Positions 1-9,605 of a stretch of DNA of 64,000 nt are shown here, one piece after another. The position numbers were made by a program, and so were the translations under genes. This DNA comes from Parabacteroides merdae ATCC 43184 (GTDB taxonomy: Bacteria; Bacteroidota; Bacteroidia; Bacteroidales; Tannerellaceae). Positions within the stretch are counted from its first letter, which is position 1, and each line of letters begins with the position of its first letter. The notes under the pieces were generated by a model. That model made no database searches. It was not told the origin of the DNA and saw only the letters and a list, made by a program, of their open reading frames with translations. The stretch lies in assembly GCF_025151215.1 (NCBI RefSeq), contig NZ_CP102286.1, positions 1,426,001 to 1,490,000 on the forward strand. The letters are read 5' to 3'.

Positions 1-711
1 TGGTGGCTAAAGAAAGAGATCGGTATAAATCATGAATTTATCGCAGATGAACAAGTCATGCTTGCCGGATTCGACAAAAAAGAATACCAGTACCATCTGA
101 TCGGAGTAAAACATCCCAATACGGCTATTGCAAATTTATATAACAATTTCAGTGTCTTACCACTTAAAAAGAGAATTACTATGTTAAACAAAAAAAGAAC
201 GAACAACGCCAGAAAAGTGAAATACCTGGCACTGGTTCCAATGGCCGCAGGCTTGCTATTGCTCAATAATATCGATGCGATGGCACGTGTTTTGAATGAA
301 AAGGTAGCAGAGGTTATCCAACAGCCGACTGCTCTCGCCACCACTACTGTTTCCAAAATGGAAGCAGCCAATCCGCTTCCACCGGAAAAAGACAAGATTT
401 ATGACACATGTGATATCATGCCGGAATTTCCGGGCGGGCAAAATGCATTATTGCAGTTTCTTGCTAAAAACATAAAATATCCGACAGAAGCCCAGCAACA
501 GGGAAAACAGGGAAAAGTAGTCGTCACATTCGTTATCGAAAAAGACGGAAGCATCACAAACGCCAAAGTGACACAGGCTTTATATCCCTCATTGGATGAA
601 GAATCCTTACGGATTGTCAAGTCGATGCCCAAATGGACTCCGGGAAAGATGAAAGACGGAAAAGTCGTCCGCGTACAATATACCGTCCCGTTAACTTACC
701 GATTGCAGTAG
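1..711 (+). CDS. M56/BlaR1-like sensor peptidase with TonB C-terminal domain, 3' part
   Basis: The reading frame is open from base 1, so this is the C-terminal 236 residues of a gene that starts outside the window; the ATG at 58 is internal. The first visible residues contain EFIADEQVM, the segment that follows HExxH in M56 membrane peptidases of the BlaR1/MecR1 type. A hydrophobic membrane segment (YLALVPMAAGLLLLNN) follows, then a TonB C-terminal domain beginning near MPEFPGGQNALLQFL. This M56-TonB_C fusion is common in Bacteroidetes, usually beside a BlaI-like repressor gene, which would lie upstream. Role inferred: a membrane sensor that relieves repression by proteolysis. The HExxH motif itself is not visible here. 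Confidence 0.85.
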   Translation, partial: WWLKKEIGINHEFIADEQVMLAGFDKKEYQYHLIGVKHPNTAIANLYNNFSVLPLKKRITMLNKKRTNNARKVKYLALVPMAAGLLLLNNIDAMARVLNEKVAEVIQQPTALATTTVSKMEAANPLPPEKDKIYDTCDIMPEFPGGQNALLQFLAKNIKYPTEAQQQGKQGKVVVTFVIEKDGSITNAKVTQALYPSLDEESLRIVKSMPKWTPGKMKDGKVVRVQYTVPLTYRLQ

Positions 712-886
712 CCTGACAGTATTTCCCTTTTTGAGCAGGACACAAAAAAGGCATGCAATCTTCAAAAATGCTGCCAGGCGATATACGAAGATCACATGCC
801 CCACGCTCCTCTCGAAAAGGGAGATGTTTTTATAAATTACCACGGCTTACCCGCAGAAGAGTAATAGAAAGAATGATACAAAAGTA
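712..886. other. Intergenic region between convergent genes
   Basis: This gap separates the 3' ends of the M56 gene and of the rhamnosidase operon. A weak stem (TCTC/GAGA) followed by GTTTTTATA near 812-838 might terminate the plus-strand gene. I see no coding sequence or RNA gene. Confidence 0.3.
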
Positions 887-3103
887 CTATTTTTTTCCTT
901 TAAGGCCTACATGTTTCGCCTGATGGCGCCCCGGATCGAAATTCTTGCGGGAGCCATCGGGCCAGATGACTTCGGCTGTCGTTCCTTCGGGAACGGAAAG
1001 GGTGGCCTGTATCTTTTTACCTTTGCGTTTCAGCGACACCTCTATCTTGCCGAAATGCGTATCTACTGTAGCAGAGGCTTCGGTCAAAGTGCCCATTTGG
1101 GGACAAACCTTGAAGGAACGAAAACCTGGAGAGGTAGGTTCTATACCGCACACTTTCTGACTCAGCAACGTAAGAGGGCCACCACTCCATGCATGGTTGA
1201 TCGTACCGCCTCCGAAACCGTCCGGACCGATTCCCCATCCTTCGAACAAGGTCGTATATTCAGGATAATCCATCATTTTCGCATAGCGTTGCTTCATCCT
1301 CTCTAAAGCAAAGGCCGGTTCATTCATTTGGAACAAGGCTTCGAGCACATACTTTTCCATATAGGGACTGGCATGGCATTCCTTCTTCAGGACTTTTACC
1401 AGAGCAGGATATTTATCAGCGGAAGCTAAACCGGAAACGACAGCCATCGCCTGTGCACGGTCGTCCGTTTCTCCCTTATAGCCGGGAGAGCGATATGCTG
1501 ATCCTGTCCAAAACTTTGTGTCGAAGCATTTCCCTATACTGTACATCATACGGCCGATCTCATCGGCATCGGCTGTTTTTCCAAGTTGGAGGGCAAAAGC
1601 TTTCTCTGCTTTCAAGGCCAAATAATACCAGCAATTTACCAACACGCCCATATCGATGTTTTCTCCCCAGTCACCCCAGCTCCAATCGCCGTCACGCTCG
1701 ATAACCAGGCCGCTCTTATCTACTTGCCATACTTCGTGCAGATAGTGGTGCATTCGGTCATAAATACCGGCGACAAAGCTACTGTCGCCACTATAATAAT
1801 ACTGGGTATAGAAACCGTACCAACCTACCGAAGCCAACATTTGCAATGGCAACTCTTTCCGCCAGTTACCAGCCGGGGCCGGAGCGAAAATCACACCGTC
1901 TTCGCGTTGCCAGTTCATCAGTTCGTAGATGCCTTTCAGCGCCAGTTTATGGCTAGAGGGAGAAAGGGCATAGAAAGCCTCGCCCAATTCGTTCACCTCG
2001 TCACCCCACCATTGCGCCCGTTCGCGGTCCGGACAGTCCATATAACTATCGCGCATCGTTATATATAAGGTGCGGGCCGAACGTTTCCAAAGTTCGTTCA
2101 TGAACGGATCATTGCAACTGAAAGAACCTGTAAATTCGGTATCGTAACCGGTTTCCCGGAATTTCACATCCAGCACCTTCACGCCTTCCGGCAGGATATA
2201 TTGCATCTCGTGACCGTTCATCCAGCCTAAACTCTCATATTCCTGCACGCCGTCGCGCGTGACATATTCAGCGCGGACGTTGTATTGAGAACCGCCCTCA
2301 TAGTTGTCCGTCCGGATATGGATCACCTTGCCGGCAGGAGCTTCCACTTTCAGATAAGGAGTCACTTGGCTGTTATAAGGCAGACGACAATAAAGCGTAT
2401 CGCCGGCAGACGACCGGCGGACACTGACATACGGTTTCAAGCCATAGTCTTTCCATAGGGGTACCGGACGCTCGACCAATTTACCTAAAGGGGCGACCCC
2501 GACAGACGAAATAATTTCGGCATTCGGCATCTTGCCTGTGTAGCCGGGCTGATTCCAGCCGGACATTTCCATCCTGGCATCGAAACGGATATTGCTTTCC
2601 GGCAAACGATAATTCGGATAGGGCGCCTCAGTATCCTGATAGGCATCATATACGGTGCATTGCCAGCTCTTGTCGGAAACGATCTCGACACCAGGAGCGA
2701 CAGCTTCAAACAGCAAGGCAGCCAGACCACTGTTCACATGACTGAATCCGCTTTTACCGAAATGCCAGACCAGCACAGCAATCGTATTCTCGCCATTTTG
2801 CAAATAAGGAGCTATCTCTACCGGATCGTAGTAGGTGTCATACGGAGAAGGTCCCCGTTTAAGCCCGCCTTCAAAGACGACCAGGCGACCGTTTATCCAC
2901 AACCAATATTTGCTATCGGCAGCGATGCGGGCGGTAAGAGTTTGCGGAACCTTGTCTATATGGACGGTTTTACGGAAAGCCAACCAGGTGTTCGTCTCGC
3001 TCTGACAACGTTCCGTATTGATCCAATGGGCTTTCCAGCCAGATTCAGCATGGCCGGAAGCGATACATCCGATTAACAGTAACAACAGAAAATAATGTTT
3101 CAT
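887..3103 (-). CDS. GH78 alpha-L-rhamnosidase, secreted
   Basis: 738 residues. The N-terminus (MKHYFLLLLLIGCIASGHA) is a typical signal peptide, so the enzyme is exported. It starts with a lectin-like beta domain and then an (alpha/alpha)6 catalytic domain with the GH78 hallmark DCPDRERAQWWGD around residue 355, followed by aromatic-rich WGIGPDGFGGGTINHAWSGG near residue 660. GH78 enzymes release terminal L-rhamnose by inversion. It is the last of three related glycosidase genes in one minus-strand run (gaps of 11 and 17 bp), next to the rhamnose catabolic genes. The acceptor glycan (plant rhamnogalacturonan, glycosides or bacterial polysaccharide) cannot be told from sequence. Confidence 0.88.
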   Translation of the reverse strand: MKHYFLLLLLIGCIASGHAESGWKAHWINTERCQSETNTWLAFRKTVHIDKVPQTLTARIAADSKYWLWINGRLVVFEGGLKRGPSPYDTYYDPVEIAPYLQNGENTIAVLVWHFGKSGFSHVNSGLAALLFEAVAPGVEIVSDKSWQCTVYDAYQDTEAPYPNYRLPESNIRFDARMEMSGWNQPGYTGKMPNAEIISSVGVAPLGKLVERPVPLWKDYGLKPYVSVRRSSAGDTLYCRLPYNSQVTPYLKVEAPAGKVIHIRTDNYEGGSQYNVRAEYVTRDGVQEYESLGWMNGHEMQYILPEGVKVLDVKFRETGYDTEFTGSFSCNDPFMNELWKRSARTLYITMRDSYMDCPDRERAQWWGDEVNELGEAFYALSPSSHKLALKGIYELMNWQREDGVIFAPAPAGNWRKELPLQMLASVGWYGFYTQYYYSGDSSFVAGIYDRMHHYLHEVWQVDKSGLVIERDGDWSWGDWGENIDMGVLVNCWYYLALKAEKAFALQLGKTADADEIGRMMYSIGKCFDTKFWTGSAYRSPGYKGETDDRAQAMAVVSGLASADKYPALVKVLKKECHASPYMEKYVLEALFQMNEPAFALERMKQRYAKMMDYPEYTTLFEGWGIGPDGFGGGTINHAWSGGPLTLLSQKVCGIEPTSPGFRSFKVCPQMGTLTEASATVDTHFGKIEVSLKRKGKKIQATLSVPEGTTAEVIWPDGSRKNFDPGRHQAKHVGLKGKK

Positions 3104-3114
3104 GGTATTCTCGT

Positions 3115-5694
3115 TTAATAAGTTTTCACATGTGTACCAGACCCGACTGTTTCCGTCTTATCGCCGACACGGATATCCGCCGTACAGCCGGACGGGATCG
3201 TCACGGTAAGAGTAACTTTGCCTCCCTCCCGTTTCCATTCGCTCGAAATCAAGCCCCGTACAGAATGATACTCACCTTTCGCCCAATTCACTCTTTCCAC
3301 GAAATGAGGCGTAATCAGAATATGGCGGAAACCTGGTTCAACAGCATCGTAGTTGATACCAGCAAGCTGATTCATCATCCAAGCAGAGACATCTCCCATA
3401 AAGACATGATTCAGGGAGGCGTCGCGGAACTCAGGACTTAACGTCCAGGTTTCAGGCAACGTCGTATATCCCATCGTTTCCACCCAATAGCCCCAAGAGG
3501 GAGCTTCCGTCTTCGTAATCATCTTCATAGCATCCTCGACATAGCCGTAGCGGGTCAGCATGGCCGGAACAGACTTGCTTCCGAGCAGGCCGAAATCGAG
3601 GAAATGGTTGTTGGCACGCACGACCTCGCAAAGTTTATCGGCGACCAACTGCTCCTTACCTTCCGGTACGATTCCTAAATAGAGGGCAATCGCCTGTGCC
3701 GTCTGGGTTCCTTCAGCATAGACCCCCGTTTCGGGATTGAAGAACTTACGGTTGACCAAGGCCTTCAACTCGTCGGCTCTCTGCCGATAAGGGGCGGCAT
3801 CTTTACCCAACAGTCCGGCGAAACGGGCCATCAAGGTGTAATCCAAATAATAATAAGCAGTAGAGGTATAAGTGTTATTGGTCGTAGACTTCCAGTACAC
3901 CCAATCTCCTAAACCGAAGGTCAGGTAACCACCGTCCTTCTCTTTTGCTTTCAAATAATCCAAATAGCGCAACATCGTAGGATACAGGTTCTCGATACTG
4001 CGTGTCTCACCATAATAATTATACAAAGCATTTGGGATGATAAACATGGCGGCATCCCATACCGGGCCGGGCCATTCACCATATCCCCAGCCGCTGGAGG
4101 GGATAATACCGGAGATCTCACCGGCTTCGCGCTGGTTATCAATGAAGTCGTTCATCCATTTCTCATACAAGGTGATGGCGTCGAAACCTAACAGGCCGAG
4201 GTCGATTGCTACATGCGCATCGGCCGTCCAGCCGTTCTTTTCACGCTGCGGGCAATCGGTCGGAATACTGTGCAGGTTACTACGATAGGCTTCCATTGTC
4301 GCCTTCCATATTTTGTTCAACAACGGATCGGAGCAGGAGAAGGAGCCTACGGGCTCTACCGCTGTGTGCATGAACAGTCCGGTCAGACTCTCTTTTGTCA
4401 GGACTACGGGAGCCGAACTTTCAACTTCCACATGCTGGAAACCATGATAGGCGAATGAAGGCATAAAGATTTCCTCTTCACCTGTTCCTTTCAGTGTGAA
4501 CACATCCATCTGGAAAACCTCTCCCGGTTTCACAGGATGATAATAGACATCTATATTTCCCTGTTCCAGACGACCGTCTGTTTTCAGCAACTCTCCATGC
4601 TTCAAAGTGATCCGCGTACCGGGAGCACCTTTCACCTTTAATCGGGACAGACCGGCAAAATTCTTTTCGAATGAAAATACATAAAGTTTATCGCTGAACT
4701 TCTTCATCGAGACAGGCTGCAATTCTTCCGTAATCCGGATACCCGGCATCTGCTGGGCGGCCAATAAGGGAGCCGGAGCTTCCGTAACTTGTACCGGATC
4801 CCACTTGCTGTCATCGAACCCTTCCGCGTTCCAACCATTTTCTTCCAACGTGGCATCGTATTTGTCACCGCTGTAGATGTTGTTATAGGTATAGGGACCG
4901 GTCGCGGTACGCCAACTTTCATCGGTGGCGATGACTTCAGTCGTACCATCGGTATAGCGTAGGCGCAATTCACAGAGCATCCGGGGACGGTTACGCCAAC
5001 GGGCAGTCTCGAAATTCCAGACAGCTTTGGATTGTACATTGTGCCAGCCGTTACCCAAAACGGTAGCGATAGCGTTGCCACCCGGTTTTAAAAGAGAGGT
5101 TACATCATGTGTCACATATAGGATACGTTTGTCGAAATGCGTATAGCCCGGATCAAGATAGTTCTCTCCTACCCGCTTACCGTTGATAAACAAATCGTAA
5201 TAACCAGCGGCAGCCACATACACGCGGGCTTCTTCAATCTCTTTTCCCAATGTAAAAGCTTTGCGGAACATGGGGGCCGGCTCGAACTCCTTATCGTGAC
5301 TGTCGGTTATCCATTTTCCCGACCAGTCGGACGACTTGAATTTGGCAGTCTCGAAAGTAGCCGTTTCCGAAGTCTCGCAAATGTCTCCATCCTGATCCCA
5401 TACCGTCACATTCCAATAGTAACGGGTATGCGGTTCCAATGTCATATTATCGGTATACGGTTGCAGGTTATCCGGCGAGGTCCCGATACGGATTTCCGAA
5501 CGGGAAGCCAAAAAGTTCTTCTCACTTCCTTTGTATTCCCAAGTGAAACGGGGACTTTTCGTATCCAAACCGATCGGTTCGCGCAGGTATTCTGTTCGCA
5601 GGTTCACCGGAACCGTAAGCTCGTTTTTACCTTTGCAACCCATCAGCGAGAAGAAGGCAAGTGAGCAGATCAACAGCGTGTTTTTTTTTACCAT
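3115..5694 (-). CDS. GH78 alpha-L-rhamnosidase, lipoprotein
   Basis: 859 residues. The start MVKKNTLLICSLAFFSLMGC is a lipoprotein signal with the lipobox cysteine at position 20, so it is anchored to a membrane. Order of domains: an N-terminal Bac_rhamnosid_N-type beta domain (WSGKWITDS... GYYDLFINGKRVG...YTHFDKRILYVTHDV), a concanavalin-like rhamnosidase domain, then the six-hairpin catalytic domain with DCPQREKNGWTADAHVA around residue 480 and a C-terminal beta domain. This is the full multidomain architecture of the family. It lies 11 bp from the downstream rhamnosidase gene and 17 bp from the upstream one, indicating a shared transcript. Confidence 0.93.
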   Translation of the reverse strand: MVKKNTLLICSLAFFSLMGCKGKNELTVPVNLRTEYLREPIGLDTKSPRFTWEYKGSEKNFLASRSEIRIGTSPDNLQPYTDNMTLEPHTRYYWNVTVWDQDGDICETSETATFETAKFKSSDWSGKWITDSHDKEFEPAPMFRKAFTLGKEIEEARVYVAAAGYYDLFINGKRVGENYLDPGYTHFDKRILYVTHDVTSLLKPGGNAIATVLGNGWHNVQSKAVWNFETARWRNRPRMLCELRLRYTDGTTEVIATDESWRTATGPYTYNNIYSGDKYDATLEENGWNAEGFDDSKWDPVQVTEAPAPLLAAQQMPGIRITEELQPVSMKKFSDKLYVFSFEKNFAGLSRLKVKGAPGTRITLKHGELLKTDGRLEQGNIDVYYHPVKPGEVFQMDVFTLKGTGEEEIFMPSFAYHGFQHVEVESSAPVVLTKESLTGLFMHTAVEPVGSFSCSDPLLNKIWKATMEAYRSNLHSIPTDCPQREKNGWTADAHVAIDLGLLGFDAITLYEKWMNDFIDNQREAGEISGIIPSSGWGYGEWPGPVWDAAMFIIPNALYNYYGETRSIENLYPTMLRYLDYLKAKEKDGGYLTFGLGDWVYWKSTTNNTYTSTAYYYLDYTLMARFAGLLGKDAAPYRQRADELKALVNRKFFNPETGVYAEGTQTAQAIALYLGIVPEGKEQLVADKLCEVVRANNHFLDFGLLGSKSVPAMLTRYGYVEDAMKMITKTEAPSWGYWVETMGYTTLPETWTLSPEFRDASLNHVFMGDVSAWMMNQLAGINYDAVEPGFRHILITPHFVERVNWAKGEYHSVRGLISSEWKREGGKVTLTVTIPSGCTADIRVGDKTETVGSGTHVKTY

Positions 5695-5711
5695 ATCTTT
5701 ATCTGATTTGA

Positions 5712-7463
5712 TTATCGTACAACTTTTACTTCGGACGGAGCATCGATCCGACTCCGTACTTTCCCGTCAGCGCCTTTTTCGTGACGGATAGTGATCACAC
5801 CGTAAGGAGTCGGGAACGTTCCTTCCACCCACTCCAAGTCACCTAAATGCGGTGTGATCCGGACAACGCGGCAACCCGGCTCCACAACCTGGACACCCAA
5901 CACATATTCACTCAGCCAGGAAGTCGGACCAGAAGCCCAACCGTGACAAAGGCTATGGCGGAAACCTTTATAACAATAAGCCCCGTAATCGCCATGAATA
6001 TCTTTCTTGCCTACCGGAACCAATTCATCGATGCGAGAAGCGCCGGGCAACCAGTCTAAGTTGAAATCTTCCCAAAAAGTAGTTGCACCCAAATCGAGCA
6101 TCGCACCCCAGAATTGGCGTATCACGTCGATCGCCCCTTGATAATTGCCGGCAGCAGCCATCGCTCGAAGCATATAATAACCATAAAAAGTAGAGAATCC
6201 ATGCCCTCCATTAACTGCGAGATATCTCCGATCGGCCTCTTCCGGCTTCATCAGTCCGGCCAACGCCAACAGGGAAGCTGCCTGTTTCGATCCAGGAGCA
6301 TCCGGAGCAACACCTGACTTCAGGAAAGGTTTTATCACCTTCGAAGCGGCCTTGGTCATCCTGTTTCCTACAGCCTCGCATTCTGCCGCCAACGCATCTT
6401 CGCCCAACACCTTACAAAGTTCGTTTCCGGCTTTCATCGCCTGTAGCATCAAGGCTTGCAAGCCGGCATCGATGGCAACCGGATTTTCACTGGACGGCCA
6501 ATCGAGGAAACGTCCTCCTCCGTCGAGCTTCTCGACGCCGTCGTCACCGACTTTGGAGATCAAAAGACGGAGCAAACCGGTCAAATAGTCTTTCTGTTCC
6601 TTCAAGTAAGCCAAGTCCCCCTGATAGTAATACCAGTCGCGCTGGATCAGCAACCACCAGATGGAGTAACTGCACATCCCGTTCATCCAGCCAGGCAACG
6701 GCGTTGCATCGCGGATAAAATCAAGGCTTTTCGGTATCACCTCGTTATATCCGAAAACAGTGTTGACCGTCATCACTTCCGGATGCAAATCACCAATCCA
6801 GACCAAACGGTCACGTTTGATGCCGTCCCAAATATACTCCTGCATATTCAAATGTACCGTATAAGCACCAGTCTGCCAAATCCGGTTCAGCCGTTCGTCG
6901 TTGCAACGAAATGAGCCTTTATATGGGATGTCCCGAAAAACGGAAATGGCACGTATTTCTTTAATATGCAATTCGACGGAATCGTCCAAAAGATCAATCC
7001 GAGCAAACCGAAACCCAGAATTACCCACTTCCATAACCCCCAACCAGGGTAGGCGAATAGTAAAATCGCGCATGGCATGATCGTTGGAAGCACCGTTCAC
7101 CCCATCTATATCGCACATGGCTTCACTTACCGACTCACCCAAACGGATCCGGACGGCGACTGGTTCGTGCGAAGCCGGCATGCCGGTTACTATTTGCAAG
7201 CCGCCTTGCAGTTCTTTTCCAAAATCAAGAAGGATGGCAGGATGCTGCCGGTCGGTGCTCGAAAGCTTACAGATGTTATGATTCACAAGATTGGATTGTC
7301 CGTTTCCAGAAAGAAGCAAATGGTTTGCACCCTGTATCAACTGGCTTTCCTGTTGCCAGACGATGCGTGCGGGAGGTAGATATTCGCGTACACGACTATC
7401 GCGCTGCCGAGCGGACAATGATACGGCAAAGAATAGAGATATAAGAATAAATAATGTTTTCAT
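5712..7463 (-). CDS. GH78-like alpha-L-rhamnosidase, secreted, short form
   Basis: 583 residues with signal peptide MKTLFILISLFFAVSLSA. The catalytic six-hairpin region carries DGIKRDRLVWIGDLHPEV near residue 210, a variant of the GH78 motif seen in a short subfamily that lacks the large N-terminal domains of the neighbouring enzyme. It is the first gene of the three-gene glycosidase run. A -7 element (TAGCTTTG) lies at 7511-7518, flanked by a 12-bp inverted repeat, so expression probably starts here. Substrate unknown; other GH78-like hydrolytic activities are possible. Confidence 0.82.
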   Translation of the reverse strand: MKTLFILISLFFAVSLSARQRDSRVREYLPPARIVWQQESQLIQGANHLLLSGNGQSNLVNHNICKLSSTDRQHPAILLDFGKELQGGLQIVTGMPASHEPVAVRIRLGESVSEAMCDIDGVNGASNDHAMRDFTIRLPWLGVMEVGNSGFRFARIDLLDDSVELHIKEIRAISVFRDIPYKGSFRCNDERLNRIWQTGAYTVHLNMQEYIWDGIKRDRLVWIGDLHPEVMTVNTVFGYNEVIPKSLDFIRDATPLPGWMNGMCSYSIWWLLIQRDWYYYQGDLAYLKEQKDYLTGLLRLLISKVGDDGVEKLDGGGRFLDWPSSENPVAIDAGLQALMLQAMKAGNELCKVLGEDALAAECEAVGNRMTKAASKVIKPFLKSGVAPDAPGSKQAASLLALAGLMKPEEADRRYLAVNGGHGFSTFYGYYMLRAMAAAGNYQGAIDVIRQFWGAMLDLGATTFWEDFNLDWLPGASRIDELVPVGKKDIHGDYGAYCYKGFRHSLCHGWASGPTSWLSEYVLGVQVVEPGCRVVRITPHLGDLEWVEGTFPTPYGVITIRHEKGADGKVRSRIDAPSEVKVVR

Positions 7464-7482
7464 GGTATATGGTATTTATATG

Positions 7483-7555
7483 AATGATGATTTACCGGTG
7501 TAGTGACAAACAAAGCTATACCTCGTTGCTATAAACACACCTATAAATCATCATT
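7483..7555. promoter_or_regulatory. 12-bp inverted repeat around the glycosidase promoter
   Basis: AATGATGATTTA at 7483-7494 and its exact reverse complement at 7544-7555 enclose the -7 element of the glycosidase operon. The left arm would be transcribed into the leader and the right arm lies upstream of the promoter. It could be a paired operator for the AraC-type rhamnose regulator; this is inference. Confidence 0.5.
7511..7518 (-). promoter_or_regulatory. -7 promoter element for rhamnosidase operon
   Basis: On the minus strand this reads TAGCTTTG, matching the Bacteroidetes -7 consensus TAnnTTTG, 48 bp before the start of the first glycosidase gene. No clear -33 TTTG is visible, which would fit an activator-dependent promoter. 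Confidence 0.6.
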
Positions 7556-7570
7556 TACGATCGTAACCTA

Positions 7571-8371
7571 TCACAAACCGAAGGCCGGAACCAAATCATC
7601 CAACTGCTTGTCAGTCATGCCGGCGGGTTCGTATCCTGCCATGCGTGCGCTGAAATAGATTTGGGCGGACTTGCTTAGCGTGTCGATTGCGTCAAAACAT
7701 TCGATCAGGTCTTCACCGACTGCCAAAATACCATGTTTTTCCCAGAATACGACATCGTGCTTTTCCAATTGTTTAATGGTTGCACGTGCTAAATCCAGTG
7801 TCCCAGGTATTTCATAGGGAACAATACCGACTCCTTTCGGGACAATGATACGACATTCGGGAATCATGCTCCACAACGTACGGGTGATGACATCCGAATC
7901 CAAGAACGGTTTACAATGCGTCATGCCGATCAGGTCGGTCGGGTGCGTATGCAGAACGACTCTGTTATCACGGCCCAGGCCACGCAGATAATTATGCATC
8001 ATCAAATGCGAAGGCAACTCGGAAGTAGGCAAAATCAATTGTTCAGCAATAATATCATAACTTTTTCCATCCCCGGCGATACGGATCAAGGAACCGTTGG
8101 CCAACGGTTCCTGTGCTACATAACGCATCCGCTTTCCTGTACCGGTGACATAGAAAATATGTCCGGCAAGAGCGGTCATCGCTTCTTGTAAAGGAATAGC
8201 CGGTCCCAGTGCGGGAAGTGCTTTTTCGACATCGTTCATCAAGTCGGTCAGGTTTACGGAAATGTTACCACCGTTACGTTCCGCCCATCCTTTTGTCCAA
8301 AGATAGCCGGCCACTTCAGCGATACGGCCAATCTCGGCCATCAATTTTTCATTGTTTCTGATTGTTTTCAT
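7571..8371 (-). CDS. rhaD: Rhamnulose-1-phosphate aldolase
   Basis: 266 residues, class II aldolase family. It splits L-rhamnulose 1-phosphate into DHAP and L-lactaldehyde, the last step of the phosphorylated rhamnose pathway, in the cytosol. The zinc site is visible: H141 and H143 in LHTHPTDL and H213 in EKHGIL, with the catalytic glutamate in TSELPSH (about E118). Spacing agrees with the E. coli enzyme. It lies 164 bp after rhaT; the gap holds a 22-bp-period palindrome array and no recognisable promoter, so it is probably co-transcribed with rhaBAT. Confidence 0.95.
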   Translation of the reverse strand: MKTIRNNEKLMAEIGRIAEVAGYLWTKGWAERNGGNISVNLTDLMNDVEKALPALGPAIPLQEAMTALAGHIFYVTGTGKRMRYVAQEPLANGSLIRIAGDGKSYDIIAEQLILPTSELPSHLMMHNYLRGLGRDNRVVLHTHPTDLIGMTHCKPFLDSDVITRTLWSMIPECRIIVPKGVGIVPYEIPGTLDLARATIKQLEKHDVVFWEKHGILAVGEDLIECFDAIDTLSKSAQIYFSARMAGYEPAGMTDKQLDDLVPAFGL

Positions 8372-8459
8372 TTTACTTATATATCTTTTTTATGAGGGAC
8401 ACGCCCCCGGCTCAAAATTGTTCTTCACCCGGCAAAAAACAGACAAGCACGGGAGCTTA

Positions 8460-8521
8460 ATTTCATACCTATGGAAATTAAGTTCCATACCTATCGAACT
8501 AACGTCCCATGCCTATCTCCA
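8460..8521. repeat. Three-unit palindrome array, 22-bp period
   Basis: Three 18-bp units start at 8460, 8482 and 8504. Unit 1 is ATTTCATACCTATGGAAA, unit 2 GTTCCATACCTATCGAAC, unit 3 a degenerate GTCCCATGCCTATCTCCA. Each has a CAT(A/G)CCTAT core, and the spacing is exactly 22 bp. It sits between rhaT and rhaD. The same architecture recurs at 22588, 26348 and 43702. Confidence 0.75.
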
Positions 8522-8535
8522 ATCCGATCATTATC

Positions 8536-9561
8536 TTAAATCAAATTAGGCAGCAAAAGTGAGAATATCAGGAGACACATGCCGCAAACCAAAACGACGA
8601 TCGTCTGCCGGCTCACCCCTTTCCACTCTTTCAATATAATGCCCCACACATTGCTGAAGATCACATTCAGCGACATCAAGATGCTCCATGAAAAGGCCAG
8701 CATCACCGGAGATTCGGCAAAATAGCTCTTTCCCATTCCCAGCCCGAAGAATTGCGAATACCACAAAACACCTGCCAGCGCACAAAATAAGACATTATTC
8801 AGCAAAGTACCGCCTGATACGGAGAAATAATCTCTCCCCGTCTTGTTCCTTACATTCTGGAAAAGGCAATAAGAGGCGTTCGTGATAAACCCCCCGATCG
8901 TCACCAACAGGATGACCGGATTCAGTGCGAACAATTCGCTTGCGCCGGACTGTTTCGCCTTCTCAAGGATCGGAGCGCCGGATTCCAGGCCCAGATTGAA
9001 GCAGGCACTCATCACACCGGCCAAAAGAGCGACAAGCAAACCTTTCGTCAACGCGAAATCCTTTACAGCCGCTTTCTTTTCCTCCTCGGTCATATTACGG
9101 GCGCGAAGACTTCCGGCATACCCGATCACGGCGATACCGGCAAGCGTGATACACACACCGATCAGCAAGACCAGGCCATCGCCATGAAACAAATCCGTTC
9201 CGCCAAAAACTGCCGGGAAAAGCGTCCCGAAACCGGCACACGTTCCAAGCGCGATGCTCTGGCCGAGCGCAACCCCCAAATAACGCATGCTCAACCCGAA
9301 GGTCAACCCGCCGATCCCCCACAAGATTCCGTAGATAACGGCCCCCGCAGCTCCGCCGGCACTCCACAGTTCCAAGAGGCTGCTCCCATTGGGAATGGCA
9401 AGCTGCGCTCCTAAGAATGGGAAGACGAGCCAGGCAAAAATGCCTTGCACCAACCAAAAACTTTCCCAGCTCCAATCCTTGACTTTGTTGATCGGAACGT
9501 AGGAACTGCTCTGCCCGAAACTACCGATTGCGATTATGATCAATCCGATGATTATTTCCAT
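8536..9561 (-). CDS. rhaT: L-rhamnose/proton symporter
   Basis: 341 residues, close to the 344 of E. coli RhaT. About ten hydrophobic membrane segments are visible from MEIIIGLIIIAIGSFGQSS to the C-terminal MCLLIFSLLLPNLI. Motifs such as KDWSWESFWLVQG and WGIGGLTFGLSMRYLGVALG are typical of the RhaT family in the drug/metabolite transporter superfamily. It brings L-rhamnose across the inner membrane with protons. It lies between rhaA (44 bp upstream) and rhaD. Confidence 0.95.
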   Translation of the reverse strand: MEIIIGLIIIAIGSFGQSSSYVPINKVKDWSWESFWLVQGIFAWLVFPFLGAQLAIPNGSSLLELWSAGGAAGAVIYGILWGIGGLTFGLSMRYLGVALGQSIALGTCAGFGTLFPAVFGGTDLFHGDGLVLLIGVCITLAGIAVIGYAGSLRARNMTEEEKKAAVKDFALTKGLLVALLAGVMSACFNLGLESGAPILEKAKQSGASELFALNPVILLVTIGGFITNASYCLFQNVRNKTGRDYFSVSGGTLLNNVLFCALAGVLWYSQFFGLGMGKSYFAESPVMLAFSWSILMSLNVIFSNVWGIILKEWKGVSRQTIVVLVCGMCLLIFSLLLPNLI

Positions 9562-9577
9562 ATATGTTATTTTTAGA

Positions 9578-9599
9578 GGGCGAACCTGTGTGTTCGCCC
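9578..9599. repeat. Strong hairpin between rhaA and rhaT
   Basis: GGGCGAAC at 9578-9585 pairs with GTTCGCCC at 9592-9599 across a 6-nt loop. It lies in the 44-bp gap between rhaA and rhaT. There is no U-tract on either strand, so it looks like a REP-type palindrome or an mRNA-stability/processing hairpin rather than a terminator. Confidence 0.6.
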
Positions 9600-9605
9600 C
9601 TAAGG

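Noticed and set aside
8460..8521. CRISPR-like array (also 22588, 26348, 43702)
   Set aside because: Units are palindromes with only 4 bp between them and no unique spacers, and no cas genes are present.
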